64,000 nt of DNA, taken from contig WNNJ02002083.1 in the NCBI GenBank assembly GCA_012934845.2, forward strand, positions 1 to 64,000, given 5' to 3'. The number at the start of each line of letters is the position of its first letter. Within the stretch, counting starts at the first letter, position 1. A program made the translations under genes and the position numbers. Positions 1-15,800 of the stretch are shown one piece after another. The notes beneath the pieces were generated by a model. The model searched no databases. It was given only the letters and a program-made list of their open reading frames with translations, and was not told the origin of the DNA. This DNA is from Pomphorhynchus laevis (lineage: Eukaryota > Acanthocephala > Palaeacanthocephala > Echinorhynchida > Pomphorhynchidae).

Positions 1-626
1 ATTATATATATAATTAAAGAAAACCATTTTAATTATATATATATATATATTAATCTACACAACTTTTAAATTAAACGAAAATTTTTTCAATAGTTTAAAC
101 ATTTATTTTTAGTCTTAAAAGCACATAATACGAACGCCAAAGTGGTACTTTGTTCAACAAACTATTTGCTAAACAAACTTTGGTTTGTTTGACAAGCAAA
201 CCAAAGTCAGGCTTTTAAATGTTTCTTCTTAAAAGAACAAACATTTTAAGGACTGACATTTTAACTCATGATTAGTCAAATAAATGTATTAAATATATTT
301 TTGTTTTTAAAGTTTCAAATTTTTAAAGTACAATGTAAAATAATTGTCTAAATTGAATAATTAAATTATTTAAATTATCAAAATAGCAAAAGTAACAAAA
401 ACTAGTTTGATCAAGAAAAAATGCTTTTCTATTTGTGATGTTGTTTACTCTATATTCACGATAGACAAAAAGACTGACCCATTTGAGAGAAGCGGTCCTC
501 GTCATCTTCAACCATTGCGTTGTAATTATGGCCATTAGTGTTATTCATTTCTACCTGACTTAATTTCAAAATGCTCTAGCGAATGGAAAGTCAATATTAA
601 GCCAATCTAAGCCTTCAAAAGCTTAC

Positions 627-851
627 CTTATCTGGTCCGAATTTTGTTACGTACTTTGTGGAACTTGAAGGAGCGTTGGCATGAGCGTCGTTATAAACAT
701 GGGATGATATATTTGGTAAAACGTAAAGAGAAGTTGTTGTATTGGTAGATTGCTTTAGCTGATTCTCTAGCATTTCAGCACGCTTAGCTTTCTCATTTGC
801 ATCCAAATCCTTTTGTGATATCAATGACTGTAGATGTACAATTTCCTGAGT
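627..851 (-). CDS. ERM exon K: end of the rod and variable linker
   Basis: 75 codons. [20 protein letters not shown] starts as coiled coil and then changes to a Ser/Thr/Asn-rich stretch typical of the variable linker before the actin-binding tail. The donor GTAAGC follows GATAAG. The tail that normally ends the protein is not visible in bases 1-626, so the gene continues off the left edge. Confidence 0.85.
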
Positions 852-3800
852 CTAAAATAAGAAAAAATAAGTTTCAATTCTGTCAAACGATAATCGTCCA
901 ATACTCACAATTAACTTAGATTAGTCGCCACATTTAAAATATTAAAAATAATAATATATTTCGCGGTGTAGACAGTATCACATTACTGTCTACACCTTTT
1001 TACTATCATTATTTATAGATAAAATCAGAAAAACTTGTGGGCAAAGTGTGCGTCACCTCTTTTATTCCAATACTGCATATCGTTACTATTAGATATCCTG
1101 TTTCTTAATAAAATTTGATTCACCCGATCAAATAAACATGCAAAGTAAACATGCCATTTTAATAATTTTCCACAACAAGATAATTTAAGTACCCCAAGTT
1201 TAAAACTATTATTCCATTAAGTATATAGGTAAACTTGAATAAATTAGACTAATCCTCTGGCATATTCTGGTTATATGCAAATTCAATTCTCTGATACTGT
1301 TGTGGACCTTAAGCAACACGGCGAATCGATTGGAATATCAGGAGGAAATAAAAAAGAAAATATTAGCACTTGTCGAACAGCCTAATTCCATATAATCATA
1401 TGATTATATTTCATATAATCATAAGAAATAGTTGCAAGCACAATACCGAAATGAATACATGGACGATACTTAGCAGATGTTTTGAAGTAATGAAAAATTA
1501 CAAAGTAAAAGAATATGAGAGTAAATTAAAGACAATTAAAACTATTTCGCATTAATGTTAAATAAGTAAAAAATAAATTATTTGTAGATATCAACAAATA
1601 TCTTTTTAAATAGTAAAATATCTGTAAAATCACTCAATTTGATATTTCTTCCAACATTGGCGTAACATGTGATGTGTGAGGACCACTAAAGACTACTTTG
1701 TAAATATCCAAATATAATAATAGACACAATATAATATATCATTTAAGTTAAAACGATAACTCCAATGTAAGTACGTTCATTCATATTACTAAAATATAAA
1801 ATCAATTGTATAATATAAAATATTCAAAAAAATAATATGAAATGTATACGAAACGAATCGCAAATAAAAATCAAATTTTATTTTACTGAGTGTTTATCAG
1901 ATAAAAAAATTGCTATTGAGCAAAAGTCGGTGGCTTTTGTTTACGTATTCGACAACAGATTGATGGTCGGACAAATATGATAATCGTAAATGATAAACTG
2001 CTAAAAAAAGTAAATATTAAAAAATAATTTTAATAAATTTTCAGCATCGAGGAATAATTAACGTTTTTAGAAAAATTAAAGAAATTATCGAAAATTTCAA
2101 AATAAATACAATTTTATCGCGCTCTTCCTGTTGCATTTTTGCTTGTTCCTTAAGCTGCCTCTGTAATGCTTCGCTTTGGTTTTTTTCTATTTCAACGGCC
2201 TGTCGAGCAATGTCTGCTTCTTTGAGTTTCTGTTCAAGTTCTTTTTCCAAATCTGCACGCTTCTGCAATTCTTAAATGAAAAAAAAACAATTTCTGCAAT
2301 TCGTAAAAGCTACTAAATCGAAAATAATAAAAACAAATGTTTGTTTCTATTTATTTTATTTTCTATTTCTATCACACATAATGACAAATTATTACAATAT
2401 CACACATTATTACATAATCTGTAATTAATTTTTATTTTTAATAAAAATTGCAACGGAGGCTGCCGTGCACACAGGAAGACTTTTTGTACAGCACCACTTA
2501 AGCTTCAATAATGTTTTCGTCAAGTTGGACTTAACAAATGCATTTAATAGTTTCAGACGCAATATCATGCACATAAACGTTCGCGAGAAAATCCCTGCAT
2601 TGTTCTCGTCCGTTTACGCCTACTACGGCCATCCAAGTCTACTTTTCTTCGGAGACGACTTTGTAGATTCGGTTGAGGGAGTGCAGCAACCACTCCTAGT
2701 CAGCTTGACTGTGAATCTCATAGCTATTCGATGTTCATCTGTTTTGAACATGTGGCATTTAGCACCTAATGGTTCTGACGAGTTTTTGGATTCTTATCAA
2801 GAAAAAGCGTTGGTGCAGTTTAAGCTTACTGGTAGTCGAGTGGTTGTGCTGAGGAAACAAGATGCAATATTCTTACTGGCTCGATCAGTAACTTTACCAA
2901 GATTACATTACTAACTACACACTTCTCCGTGTTTTATCGGCAAAAAATGTCGAAACCCATAAGCATCGAAAATGTGTCGACATGGACCCTCACCAACATG
3001 TTCACCTCAATAGCAATAGAGACTATGGGAGCCGTGGGCCCTGATTATCTTGATTTTCTGCGAGAACTTGGAAGCCGTCTTGCGAGGGATTCCGGTGATG
3101 AGCGTGCACCGTCTTTCTTGATGCAGAGGATAAGTGTCGCAATTCAGTGAGGCAAAGCTGCTTGCATAATGGAGTGCATAAACGATCCCGACCTATGCGT
3201 ATTTCGCGGCTACAGCTCGACACCACACGAGCCTGAGACAGCTTAACGTTTTGTGAATTTGATTTTATTTTTATGAATTGAATAATTTATTTTTAATTTA
3301 AAAATACATGTATACACAAATGTCTAGTTTATGCATAAAATAGTTTAATAAAAATCAATTTTAAAACTTTAAATTACAAAATGTTTTATTATATTACCAT
3401 TTTAAATAATAATATTTAAAATATTATTTAGATAATATTCAAGTTTAAAAATGCGATTTTTGCAAATTGAAAAGTTATATCGCAAAGAATGCAGTTTAAT
3501 TATAAAAGACAGCATTGCTGTTTTTTACAAAGTTGAACATTGAGAACAGAGAAGCACTGAGTTGCATATTATAAATGCATAACACATTAATGAATTTTTT
3601 AAATAACCGATATCATTAGCGAGATATCGATTATTTTCTATAAAAATAATAATCAATTAAAACTATTAAATAGTAAAAAATCAAATATACTTAGTATTAA
3701 TTAAGTTTACACACAATATGTCAACCATATTAGTAAACAGCGAGTGTTAAAGCCATAACTACTTTAATTAAATAAAAGTCACCGTAAAAATAAACATACC

Positions 3801-6800
3801 CAACTTTATTTTTTCAGCGTCACGTTCCATTATTCGTACTCGCTCCAGCATTTCATTTCTTTCGCGTTCCGCTTGTTCTCGTCTTTCCATTTCTTGAAGC
3901 ATCCGTTCTCTTAAATCAACGCAGCGAAAAATTAAAACAATTCACGCATTTACATAGAGATTTTTCAATCCGGTGAATTGTTTTTGGTGACAGGATAATT
4001 TAGTGGATATTCAAGCATATTAAATATGACATTCGTTTGGTAACATGCATTTTACTGGAAACCGGATTTTTATCATTCGGATTACATAATAATATAAAAT
4101 AAAATTATTTTGAGTTTATAATAAAATCGATAAAAAATGTATATACAATATGAGAAGTAAATTTAATTGAAGAGTGTGCCTGACTAGGATATAACACCGC
4201 TATAGCAATAAGGAATAATAGCTAAAACAATATTTATACTCCAGGTGAGCTCTTCGTGATTTCATTAGAATGAGATTCACAGGCTTTTCTTAATTTTATT
4301 GAATTAAAAGCAATCATGCCCAGCAAATAAAAATTGAATTTGCTTTAATATTTTGACAAACCAAATCTGACATCACCAAATCTGAAGTAAAAGATTAATT
4401 AGAAATTATAAAGTGTCAAGTTAAAATTCATTAATTTGAATTGGATACGCAATTTATTTTGGATATTAAAGAAATATATTAAATAACTAATTAAATAATT
4501 AAAGAACACCAAAGCTAAATAAAATTATTCGATACCTTTCGTCTTTACGAATTTTCCTCTCTTCCTTAGCTTGAGCCTTCATTTGCTGTACATCTGCAGT
4601 TTCGGGGCGTCTGCGTCGCATATACATTTCATGATTGCCCATACATAAAGCCAGAATTCGTTTATTAACACGTAACCGCGGAACATAGAATGTAAATTCC
4701 TAAGAAAAACAATTAGCAAAACAAACAATTAAAACAAGCATTACTTTGGCTTTCTTTTCAATTGGTTTAATAATAAATTTTCGATCATTAAAGGCTATAT
4801 TTCGAATTTCGCTCCATGGAAATCCGATCTTAGGTACTATTCTAAAATAATAGCACTTTAGATAAATTTAAAAAGTTGCTGTCGGCTTTGAAATCAGTAA
4901 TAAATATTATTTAGATTAATTATTACTCTACATTTAAAAATCAATCCTTGTACATATTTGATTTTAAGTATTAAATTGAGTATATTTACTTGTATTTGCA
5001 ACTTGTGTATACGTCTAATTTTAAAGATAATTTTAAATAAAGAAAATTTAAAATATTATAAATACATTTAAATAATAATATTAAATCATATCCAAATATT
5101 TATTTTAATAAAACAGATTTGATTTTAAACTTGCATCTATAAAACATCATCAATCGCATAACAGAAAATTATAAGATTTATTGCTTAACTAAATATTTTT
5201 TCATATACGTTATAAATATTGATTTTCTAAATATTCACATTTTTAATATTACTTTGATAAAAATTATAAATCTTTGATTAATTGAAAAAATAATTTTATC
5301 TAGAAAAACATAAACTAAATTGATAAAATTAATTTTTTCAATTAACCAAGTTACAAAGATTTGCTAATTTTTATCAAAGTATTTGAAAATATTAAAAATT
5401 CGAATATTTAGAAAATCAATATTTTTTATTCATAAAATACTTTCTTAAGTAGAGCTCAAATTGAGCATTTGCATAAAAAATTAATCTCTTCTTGATTGCA
5501 AGAAGAAGGAAGTGCATAAAATAGAACACATTAGTATAAAATAAAAAAAATAAAAAGGAATATTATGTGATCATTCAAAGGATATATTTAGAAGATGATA
5601 TTGTGATATGTTTGTGATAATATGATTGATAGCTAAGACACGAACCGATTCAAAATTGGAAGATCTAGCATATCATTAAATAAATTCATTATGTAAAATG
5701 AATAATATGTGGATAAGACAATTTTCGATTAATGTACAAAAATAACTTTAAATTATGTTTTCGGTAAAAATATCAAAGTTTGCACTAATTTGTTATCTTT
5801 AATAAAAATGAAAATAATATTAAAATCTTTCTATTGAAAGCTGCATATCGCAGAGGTTTTCTTTATTTTAAATATAAATTTTTCTAGTCATATTCAAATT
5901 TTAATTGTCGTGATTCATATTAGATTTGAGTAAGGCAATGTTACACCGTAAGAGTGTATATTAAACTTTTACCATCGAACAATCGAAACACATATAACAT
6001 TTTCACTTATGTTTCAATAGCGAAAACAATTATTTTCCATTTAATAATTATTTGTATATCAATATATTTAATAATCAAGTTATTTGGACAATAAAAATAT
6101 TCAATTATTGGCTTTTAAATTGTCAAATGATTTTCAAAGGTGCATTAGACAATTTAAAGCAGTACATGTAGCAAATATGCATTCCTAAGAATTTATTTAA
6201 TTTGGCGCGCGATTAATTTTAAAATCTGATTTTGTTTTGCATATTTAATTTATCTCATAAAATGTCATTTAATGAGACAGAGCAACGCCTGATATATTTT
6301 AAACGACGACACAATGTTCTTGTATTAATTGCCGTCTTGCAAGTAATAGCTGCGGTAGTCGTATTCAGCTTATGTGTGTCATCAAAGTTACACACCCTCT
6401 ACAAAAGCAAAATACGAAGTACAATTGAGATCCAATAGTATTCAAAACTGAACAAAATTACATGTACTACTTGTAATTTAATTGGTTTAAAATATCCACA
6501 TATTTTGTGTGAATTACATTTTAATTATTCTTTTATTGTGGGCTGACGATTATTCGAATGGTCTGTAATATTGACTATTTAATGAAAGACGATTCTTATA
6601 TATTTTGAAAATTTAATTGAAATCATTTCTAATTTTAATAGGAAAAACGAATTCGATATAAGCAAACTGCTTTTCCTTATAAATATAGGATTAACTCAAA
6701 GTGTAGAATAAAAATCGTCATCAAAATTGCAATAGTAACAATGACTGCACAGGTATATCAATTTAAAATTTGGTAACAAACTATATATGACTAATTTGAA

Positions 6801-9800
6801 AATTGCATGTAATTGCAAGGATAGGTGAACTTTTAAATTGAAGGCTACACCTTTCCCTACCAACGCAGATTTAATTTGAAATTTGAAATGATTTCAATAA
6901 ATTTTGCAAAATGTTAAATGAATAATATTTGATCGAAGAGTGGTCGTTGATTAAAAGTGTCAAAGTGTGAAACGTAGTTATTGGATCAGCAAGTGAGGAG
7001 CTCTACCAATATTGAAATTGTAATAATGATTGCACAGGTATATCAATTTAAAATTTGGTAATAAACTATAGATGACAAATTTGAAAATTGAAAGTAATTG
7101 CAAGGATAGGTAGTTTAAAATCAAAGTTGCATATTCTCTACCAACGCTGATTTAATTTGAAATCATAGAAGATTAAAATTAAAATTTGAAATCTAATTAA
7201 ATCTACTTGTCAATAAAATAGACGAGTAGAGTAGTAGTCTGATTTATTAGATCTAATTGTAATAAAGAAAACTTCAAAATTAGCTCACTGAATTGATTTA
7301 CTAGCGATGCAACTTTGAGCTGCGCTCGTAATGTTGCAAAATTAATAATCGTTTAAATTTATTTAGCAACTCGATTTGAAAATTGACATCGAATCAAATC
7401 TGTGCTGAAAAGTGTACACAAACAATCAGGCAAAAAATGACAAAACGACATTAGTTACAACCATTTTTTATTCAGCTTCAACTCCAATAAAGGGAATTTA
7501 AAATAACTTTTGTAATCTTTGATATCTTTTATTTGCGTATAATTGTTTTATGATTGCTTATGGCACAGTGCGATTACAAAAAAATTTGCAAAATGTAAGA
7601 CAAATAGTCTTTTATCTAATTTAATTGCAACATTAAAAGGAACAAAACGTGAAATATAGGTATTGGATCAAAGGCTGATGAGGTCTACTTGAAATGTAGC
7701 GTACTGCTGTTAGCTTATAGATAGGATATAAATAGGGTGCAGAATCAAATAGGGCATCAAAATTTTAATTACATGTATGATTTTCATAGTCATGAAAATC
7801 ATGTTAGGTATGCTCTTTGAGGTTAAGTCTCCTGTACAAATCACTTTACGTAATTGAATGATTACCGTCTTGTGCTATGCCCATGAAGTCAACATTGGAG
7901 AGTATATGTGAAATGAATGTAACGCTGTATCCAACAAACTCTTTAGTACATTATTTTTATTTTAAACACCAATAGTCAAATGTTATAGGTAACAGATTAT
8001 ATCAGCTATCATGTAGCTATGAAATATCATGACGCCATTCATTATTCACAAATAATAACCATCAAAGTATTCACGTTTTATTTATATACACATTCCTTTT
8101 TTCATTGGTCTATATTCTGGATTACCTATATCGTCTAAAAGTACATTAGAACTGCAAAGACTTTCGAATTACACTTATAACATACTTCTATGATGAATTT
8201 ATCCGGTCGCGATGCTCAAGAGCATTTGCATAAATGTACACACAGAAGAGAGAGAGCACATTCCCATTAATTAGAGATTTTCGAACTGAAAATTCATAGG
8301 ATTCCAAATAGAATTCATTATTTTACAAATTGTTAGTGCGAAAAATCGCTTGAAACTGCAGTCCAGGAGCCAAAGTCGGCTACGATTGATTTTTAATCCA
8401 TATTTGCTATTAAATAACTGGACTTCGATCATCATCCCTATAAGTTAAATATATCCCTCCAAGACGTTCTAACCACCCAGCAGTCATCGTCATTCGGACG
8501 AAGTGGTAATGGTTACGATGCGCTTCGACTACTTTTGTGATAACTGAAAAGAGACTAGTAATTCCTTATGATGCTAGACGAAGCTCATATGCATAAAGAG
8601 TGTTTTACTTGATCGTTGCGTGTGTGAACCTTTTAGTGATTCTCTACGTACGACACAAATCCGTATCCGTTGATTACGACGTCACTGAATTTCTCACAGG
8701 ATTCCAAATTGAAACTGTGGTCCAGGAGCCAAAGATTGCTACGATTGATTGTTAATCCATATTCGCTGCTAAATAACTGAACTTCGATCATGAGCTCCAT
8801 CAGTCTAATGTATCACCCCGAGACGTTCCTAACCAACCAGCAGTAATCGTCAGTCGGATGATGTTGTAAGAAAACGTTTGTCTGATTTTGTGATAACTAT
8901 AAAGACACCAGCAATTGATGATGGGAGTTATTAATTAACAACCGAAGTCTAGGATTATGTCTATGAATTAAAAATTAATCGTATAGAACTGACATTGAGC
9001 CTGCAGTTCGTTGATCGAAACCATTTTCAATTGGCAACTATATTGAAAACTTAACCGAACTACACTCAATGATCAGCATTCTATTCGTAACAACTAGACG
9101 TCAGAGATTACCGTCAGCGCACATTGGTTGTATGAGCCATATCGATTACGTTTCGGCTGCTTTCGTCACTTTTGAAATAGAACGTTTCCGATAAATTGCT
9201 TAAGTAACAGTGGAAAAAGCTCGTGAACTAGAAACTTGCTTATCAGACCATCTCTATTCATATCATGCGATTCATTTGTTGCTGCATCGCGTTGTTTGTT
9301 GCAGCTGTCAATTCCTGCAGCTATTGAATTCAGCTTCATATAATTTAATATAAATCTTCTAATTTAAAGATGATAAACTATAGTTGGTAAGCGTAATATA
9401 CATCAAATATAAAGGATCCAAGTAGAAGTGTTGACCGTCTAAGAAGTCAAGGTATTTTCATGTTAAATTGCCCTGTAATTGGAGATATTTTGTTACAACA
9501 AAATGTGTAATGACGACAATATATACATGTGTTCAATGAATAAGCGCAACTTTTACCAATTTTAGTAATTTTGGGGTTTCCCGTAATATAATATTCAATA
9601 TGTCAAACTTGTAGCTATTAGATATCACACATCTAAAGTAATCAACGCTGATTTAATTTTGAATCACAATGGATTTCGATTAAATTTTTAAATCTAATTG
9701 TTAATAAGACAAACGAGTAGAGTGAACGTCAGCCGGCGAATTTTAAAAATCTAAATTGAAAAATTTATTAAGTGGCAGATTTGATATTCTGTCGAACTGA

Positions 9801-12800
9801 AGATTCAAGGTATCCGTTATGTTAGTGAAAGAAACTATCATGTAACCGTATAACGGTATAATATCAATATGCATACAACCACACATTATAACAGTCATTA
9901 GGAATAATTTTTCATGGCGGGTTTTGGTTGTCTTTTGTCCTCTTTATTGCATGAAGAGGACATTTTTGAGTGTTTCGCCCAGCCATCGTCAAGAAAATTA
10001 TAATTTTATAGACGTCAATATAATTTTCACTAATCAAATATTAAATTTTAGATTTTAATATTCAAATTTATTTTGAATATTAAAATATTCAAAATAAGAA
10101 TATTATTAAAAATTTATTTTTTCCCTGATTACAATTTATCAACGCAGTCGAAACTTCTAATAAAATGTTTTCTTCTTTTTTAAAATATAACTATATTTAG
10201 TATAGTGGATATATTTAAAGTGGTGTGGGCATATCGTAATCATATTTGCATAAACAAAATAAAAAGGTGCTCATTATTTAAAAAATACTTGGCACACCTA
10301 GAATCTAAAATAAAAATTATTACACAAATAACTAATAGAAAAATATGAAAATATAAGAAGTAATCAACTTGCTTGTCAGTTTTGTCGTATACGTTAAGAC
10401 CAAGTGCGTCAACTCCTAGGTAGATGTTGGTCTTCTTCTTATTCATAATAGGAAAATAATTAACTCCGTACATTTCCAAATCCTGTGAGATTTTCAGATA
10501 CTCTAGCATTGCATCCTCCCTTGAGAATTAAAAATTCAAAAATCGAGAGCAATATACTAAATCTTACTTTGCAAGACCCTGATGTTCCTGCCACCACTTT
10601 GCGATCTTATCATGCCACTCACGCTCTGATAAATTATGCTGAGCTTTCACTCTAAAAGCGTAAATTTTGAAGAAATAAAACATAAAATGTTTAGACAACA
10701 CAAACAGAAGTCATGTAAACGGGTAAGCACTAACCGCTTAATAACGATTAACAGTTTCAAAACCTTTGCTAGCAATTTTTAATAGAGAAAATACTCGATA
10801 AAAATATAAAAATATTTTTTATATATAAAACAATATATAGAAATCTTTATAATACTCGATTAAAAATTAAAATATAATATTTTTAATATTTAATTAACAG
10901 AAATCTTTATATATAAGATTAATATATAATTATTACTATTAATTAATATATAATTCTATATTAAATTAAATAAAGATTTGACGCTCCAAATTAAATTTTA
11001 TAAAAAAAATATTTTTTTTTGTTTGTTATTCAAATAGAAATATCAAAGGAAATTATGAGGCATAGAATAAATAGTTATACATCATGGATTTGTTTATAAA
11101 AATAGCTTTTACTCTAAATACCCAAAATTAAAAAATTTTAAAAATATTTTAAATATTTTAATCTGCAAGTGTAAAACGATATTCATAACAATTTTTTAAT
11201 GTAAAATTTCCACTAAAACTTGTTTTTATGCTTAAAGGTTTATTTTTATTTCTTATAAAAATATAAATGTATTAACAGAATTTTAAGACTGTTGCTTACT
11301 TGACATCTTAAGGGCACTATGTATTTCTAATTACCTTTTTATATAAAACAGTAATGCTTTTAAAATAAATAGCATTTACAATAGTATACAATAGCATTTA
11401 CAAATAGAAAACTTTATTATATGGGTTTATCGGCTGGTTTTCATTAAAATATTAGTATAAAATGAATGCATAAATATGAAAAAATAATTAATTAGAAGGT
11501 TTTATTAAATTCAATATTAAATTGAAATATACGAGAATAAATTAAAAAATTTGATATATTTCTATATTTATTTACATATATCTATCAACGTGTTTATTTT
11601 TTAATATTTCTTTTATATCAAAGATGCTAATTTTCGCATAGATTTAATGAAAAACAGCTGATGATAGTTGAAATTTCGTTTCCGCAAATTTTAGTGTTTT
11701 TAACTATTAAGAACATAATTGCATACCTATTTGGCAACAGATTTTCGTTAGCGAGTATATTATAAGATTTAGAACTAGTAAAATCGCCAAATCTTGCTTG
11801 CATTGCGTATGAAGAAAGTAAAACACATGTCTCCGGTGGACAGTAAATCTCTTCCAGTAATATTTGTTCTTTTACTTGCAAGAAAAATAGTTTCTAAACA
11901 AAATATAATTTTTAATTACTTGTAAATATTAATATTTTGTAAGAAAAAGTAAAATTTTCAAGATGAAAAAACGTAAAGTCCTTATTTTAAATGATTTTGT
12001 ACGATAATTTAAATTTATCGTTCATAATTAAATTTTATTGAAATAATTAAATTTCTAATTAATTTATTAAGAAATAGTTTTGTATCAGAAAAATGATAGT
12101 TTTTCTATTTTTATAAAAAAACTTTCTATTTTTTATAAACAGAAAAAATAGGAAAGTATATTAGCCATATTTTGGACGTAAAATTAAATAAAACGTTGGT
12201 TCAACATGTTTTTACACTTTTGCAAATACTACAATACTAGAATTTGTATGCATCTTGTTGAGTCAACAGAATTAACAGATCATAGTAATAACTGTTAGTT
12301 CTGCATTGTACAACCAGTTAAGAACGTCTCTTTAAAAGAAAAAGTAATAACGCAACTCCAACTCAGCATTTAGCGAGGAAGAACTACCTCTTTATGAAGC
12401 ACTAAACAAGTACTCATTTGTTTCAGTTGAAGAGATCATTCGGGATTATATAACTTTTACCAGGCTTCAATAAACCTAATAAAGGATATAATAGCTTAAA
12501 CTAAATGAAAATATTCAAAGAATAAAGGATATTCCAACAAAAGTACTTTAAAAGAATAAAAAATATTTGGATCTCATTACAGAAACAAAAATTCGTAGCT
12601 TTCGACTATATGAACCTTCTTGAAATAAACAATTAGCCTTTTACTTTATAATTGAGTATAATATTTAGGCATTATATTTCTGAGGATATCCATTAGTTCA
12701 TCAAATTACAGATAATAGAATTTTGGAGTGGGATCAACAAAACAATATCTTTATATTTATTAAGCTACTCTAGCATATTCTTAAAGCTAAGCAAATTTTC

Positions 12801-15800
12801 TGAGGAGAAAACTTGGTTATAATTTACATTTATTTGGGTATCAACTTTATTTGATTTTGAGCACATGTTGACTATTATAATTTATCAAAAGTTTGCAAGG
12901 CTTTGCAAGGCTTCTTTTTTACAGGGGTTAAACTTTATTTTCTTAGTAATTTGCAAGGGTTTTGAAATTTGATTTTGTAATTTAACTTTACTTTTTTTAA
13001 AAAATATCTTTGATATTTCGTATAAAATCATATCCGATTTTATATAAAATTCTATATTTTATAGATTTTATATATTATTTCTTAAATTTTTAAAGCTAAC
13101 GAAACCTTGACAAACCAGAGTAATGTCTTGAATGATTTCTTCACCAATATCTTCGGGATAAAATTTTGCCCGTAATTTCAGAAATATGGGCTGATCACCC
13201 ACGGGTTTCTTTATATCCTCCTGTAAAACCTGTAAAGAACTCGAATGAAGTTTGCATAAGTCACAAAGGAATTACCTTCTTATTTGGTCGTATCCACGCA
13301 ATCATATCCTTACTGTCAGTGAATTGCAATCCAAACCACCAAAATTCTCTTAGGCCAATCGTCTTTATGACCTAGAAATTCATGAATAATTGTAAGTTAC
13401 ATAATAGTAGCTTGGGTGCTACTCGAAAAAATATATTAATGGCATAATACTGTAGATAAATATGCACACGTAGAATTAGAAATTCAAAATTTTCAAAATA
13501 TTTTTTATTTGTATAAATACGGTGCATATTAAAAATAATATCAAAGTGCAAAGTGTGAGACTTTTTCTTGGCAGATGTCATAATGGCAGAACAACAAATT
13601 GTATAGTTTAAATATTATTTATATATCAATAATATATTATTTATAAAATATATTGTCTGAAATGCAAAATTTGGCATGGTTTACTGCTATTATGACAAGA
13701 ATAACGCAAAAATATTAAAAATTTGACAAAATTAAATGGGATCATATCTACATTAAATTTTAATAATTCAGCTAGCAACACAATCAAAAGTTCTGATTGA
13801 TCTTTAGATACAACTACGAAAGACAAGAACTAAAATTTGCGGAAACGTAATTTCAACTATCATCGCTAAACTCAATCGAATTGATTAGAAATTTTAGTGG
13901 TGCATAATGGAACTAATATATATGATTAAATCGAACAGTGTTCGTCATTTAAGTGTTCGTCAATCATCACGCTGGACGCAACTTACAAAAATAGCAAATT
14001 CGACATTTTGTCAAGACATGTTTTCACTGTGCGATCACAAAAATAGACGAGAATGTCGAAATTTTAACTCAATCATTAATGTCATTTGCCAAATACTGTA
14101 ATATAGTAATACTGTAATACAGTAAAATACAAGATTATTTTAATCGTAAATTTCGGTCGGATACGATAATAATCTGAAGATTATTTGCATAGTCATTAAT
14201 AACCGATTAAGAAAGCATTGGTATAGATCGACCAACTGAAATAATTGAGTTCGAACATCTAGAATAGATATCGTCAATAAGGATCTAACTAACACCATAC
14301 GGGAATAATCAAATAGCTGCATCAATTGTATAACCGTAAATTTAATAACTTTTTTTTTTCAAAAAAGTTATTTTTTTTGCGTGGAGACACAAGCATATCA
14401 GCGAAATATGTCACCTGTAACAAGTATGACCAAACGAAGTTACTTCGGACACAATTGCTATCAACAAAATCCGATAAAGTTGCATCATATGCTGTATTAT
14501 TATCTTCCATAAACGATTCCTCTACAACACACAATTGTCGTTACGATACAAAATATCGTAGTACATTGAACTTTATTGACAAGAATGTAGCTAATTTACT
14601 TCCTTTTAAACGATATTCTGAACATATCTAAGTGCAATTGAACCCAAGTTGGAAACGAATGGTATCGACTAATCACGTTGTTAATATGAAAGCAAGCGGC
14701 ATATTATATAAAAATAAGGATTTATATAATTCATGCGCTGAAGTCATTTTAGGATTACAGTTGATTTTAGGATTAACGCCCCAGAATCTTCAACAATTTA
14801 AACGAATGCTTATCAACATTTGAATAGCAGCATATCACATTACTATCGATGGTCAAAACCTTCGAGATAATGTTCACCAAATCTCAATGAAAAGTAAAAG
14901 ATTGAACAAGAAAGATGTTTTACGAATTTTTAAAAGAGTTTTAATGCTAAACAGTAGAATTACAGAAAAAAAGTGTTTCTCATTGAAGATCCCAAGCTGT
15001 TGTACCTAAAAATGGCAGGAATCGTCTTGTAATTCATTTCTCACGAACAATAAATCGTAATGCCTTATCCACTTCCAAAATTATGGATTTTGTGGACGAT
15101 ACCTCATCGATTAATTTACTACTAGATAAACAAAAATTTAGTTGAAATACATTATACGGGTTTTTCGGGCATGGAGTCGATTGTATTAATTCTAAAGTAT
15201 TCCGATAGATGTTACGAATTGTGCTGTAAGTGATTTATGCGCTATTTGAGTGATTTATGATTTATTCATCGAAACCACTCAATAATCAACGATTAGATTA
15301 TTCATAACTGAATATTCTAATCGTTGGTAGACGAACAAAAATCGAAGACGATTCGAATCTATCAAAATTCATTAAAGCACTAAAATAGAATAGATTACAA
15401 ATAAATCATAAAAAATCAAGATGCTGCTTTTTAAAATTCCTACAGAGAACATTCGAAGGGTTTTTAGACATCACTCAAAAAGATTTCATTTCGTATTATA
15501 GTAAATGGATAATGAACTATTCTACGAAGATACGCTTATTAGTAAAAACCAGCTTGTCATTTTCTCTGGAAAAATAAACCGCATGTGGGATCGAATCTTT
15601 GAAAGATGTTTTTAATGCATAAGTACTCATCATTAATAATGTTTCATTTGTAGTCGATGCCGAATCTTCTGATACTACAAACGGTAAACTCAAAAATACA
15701 TACGAAAACAATAATAAAAAACAAAAATTTCTTATTGTGGAAACATTACTCTTCTATAAATATTAACTGATTAAACGACGTCTAAGTTTATAACTGACCA

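Larger units (their letters stand above)
4842..10372 (-). other. 5.5-kb ERM intron with a GC-AG boundary
   Basis: The 5' splice site is GC followed by AAGT and the 3' site is TTTTAG. Inside lie a 210-bp hairpin repeat near 5.2 kb, a small plus-strand ORF at 6262, two tandem copies of an interspersed repeat (6.6-7.8 kb) and a duplicated block (8.3-8.95 kb). Between 8.95 and 10.3 kb nothing further was recognised. Confidence 0.8.

Noticed and set aside
2465-3240. A host gene nested in the ERM intron
   Set aside because: Motifs are those of a reverse transcriptase and the frame is broken.
10240-10372. Reading past DKTDK into [10 protein letters not shown] as part of the ERM protein, with a GT donor after CAA
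   Set aside because: The following residues are hydrophobic intron translation, and the GT donor breaks the frame with the next exon; the GC donor four bases earlier restores the conserved sequence.
11627-11726. Extension of ERM exon D beyond the donor at 11727
   Set aside because: The conserved arginine is completed by the next exon at 10651, and the residues beyond the donor match nothing in the family.
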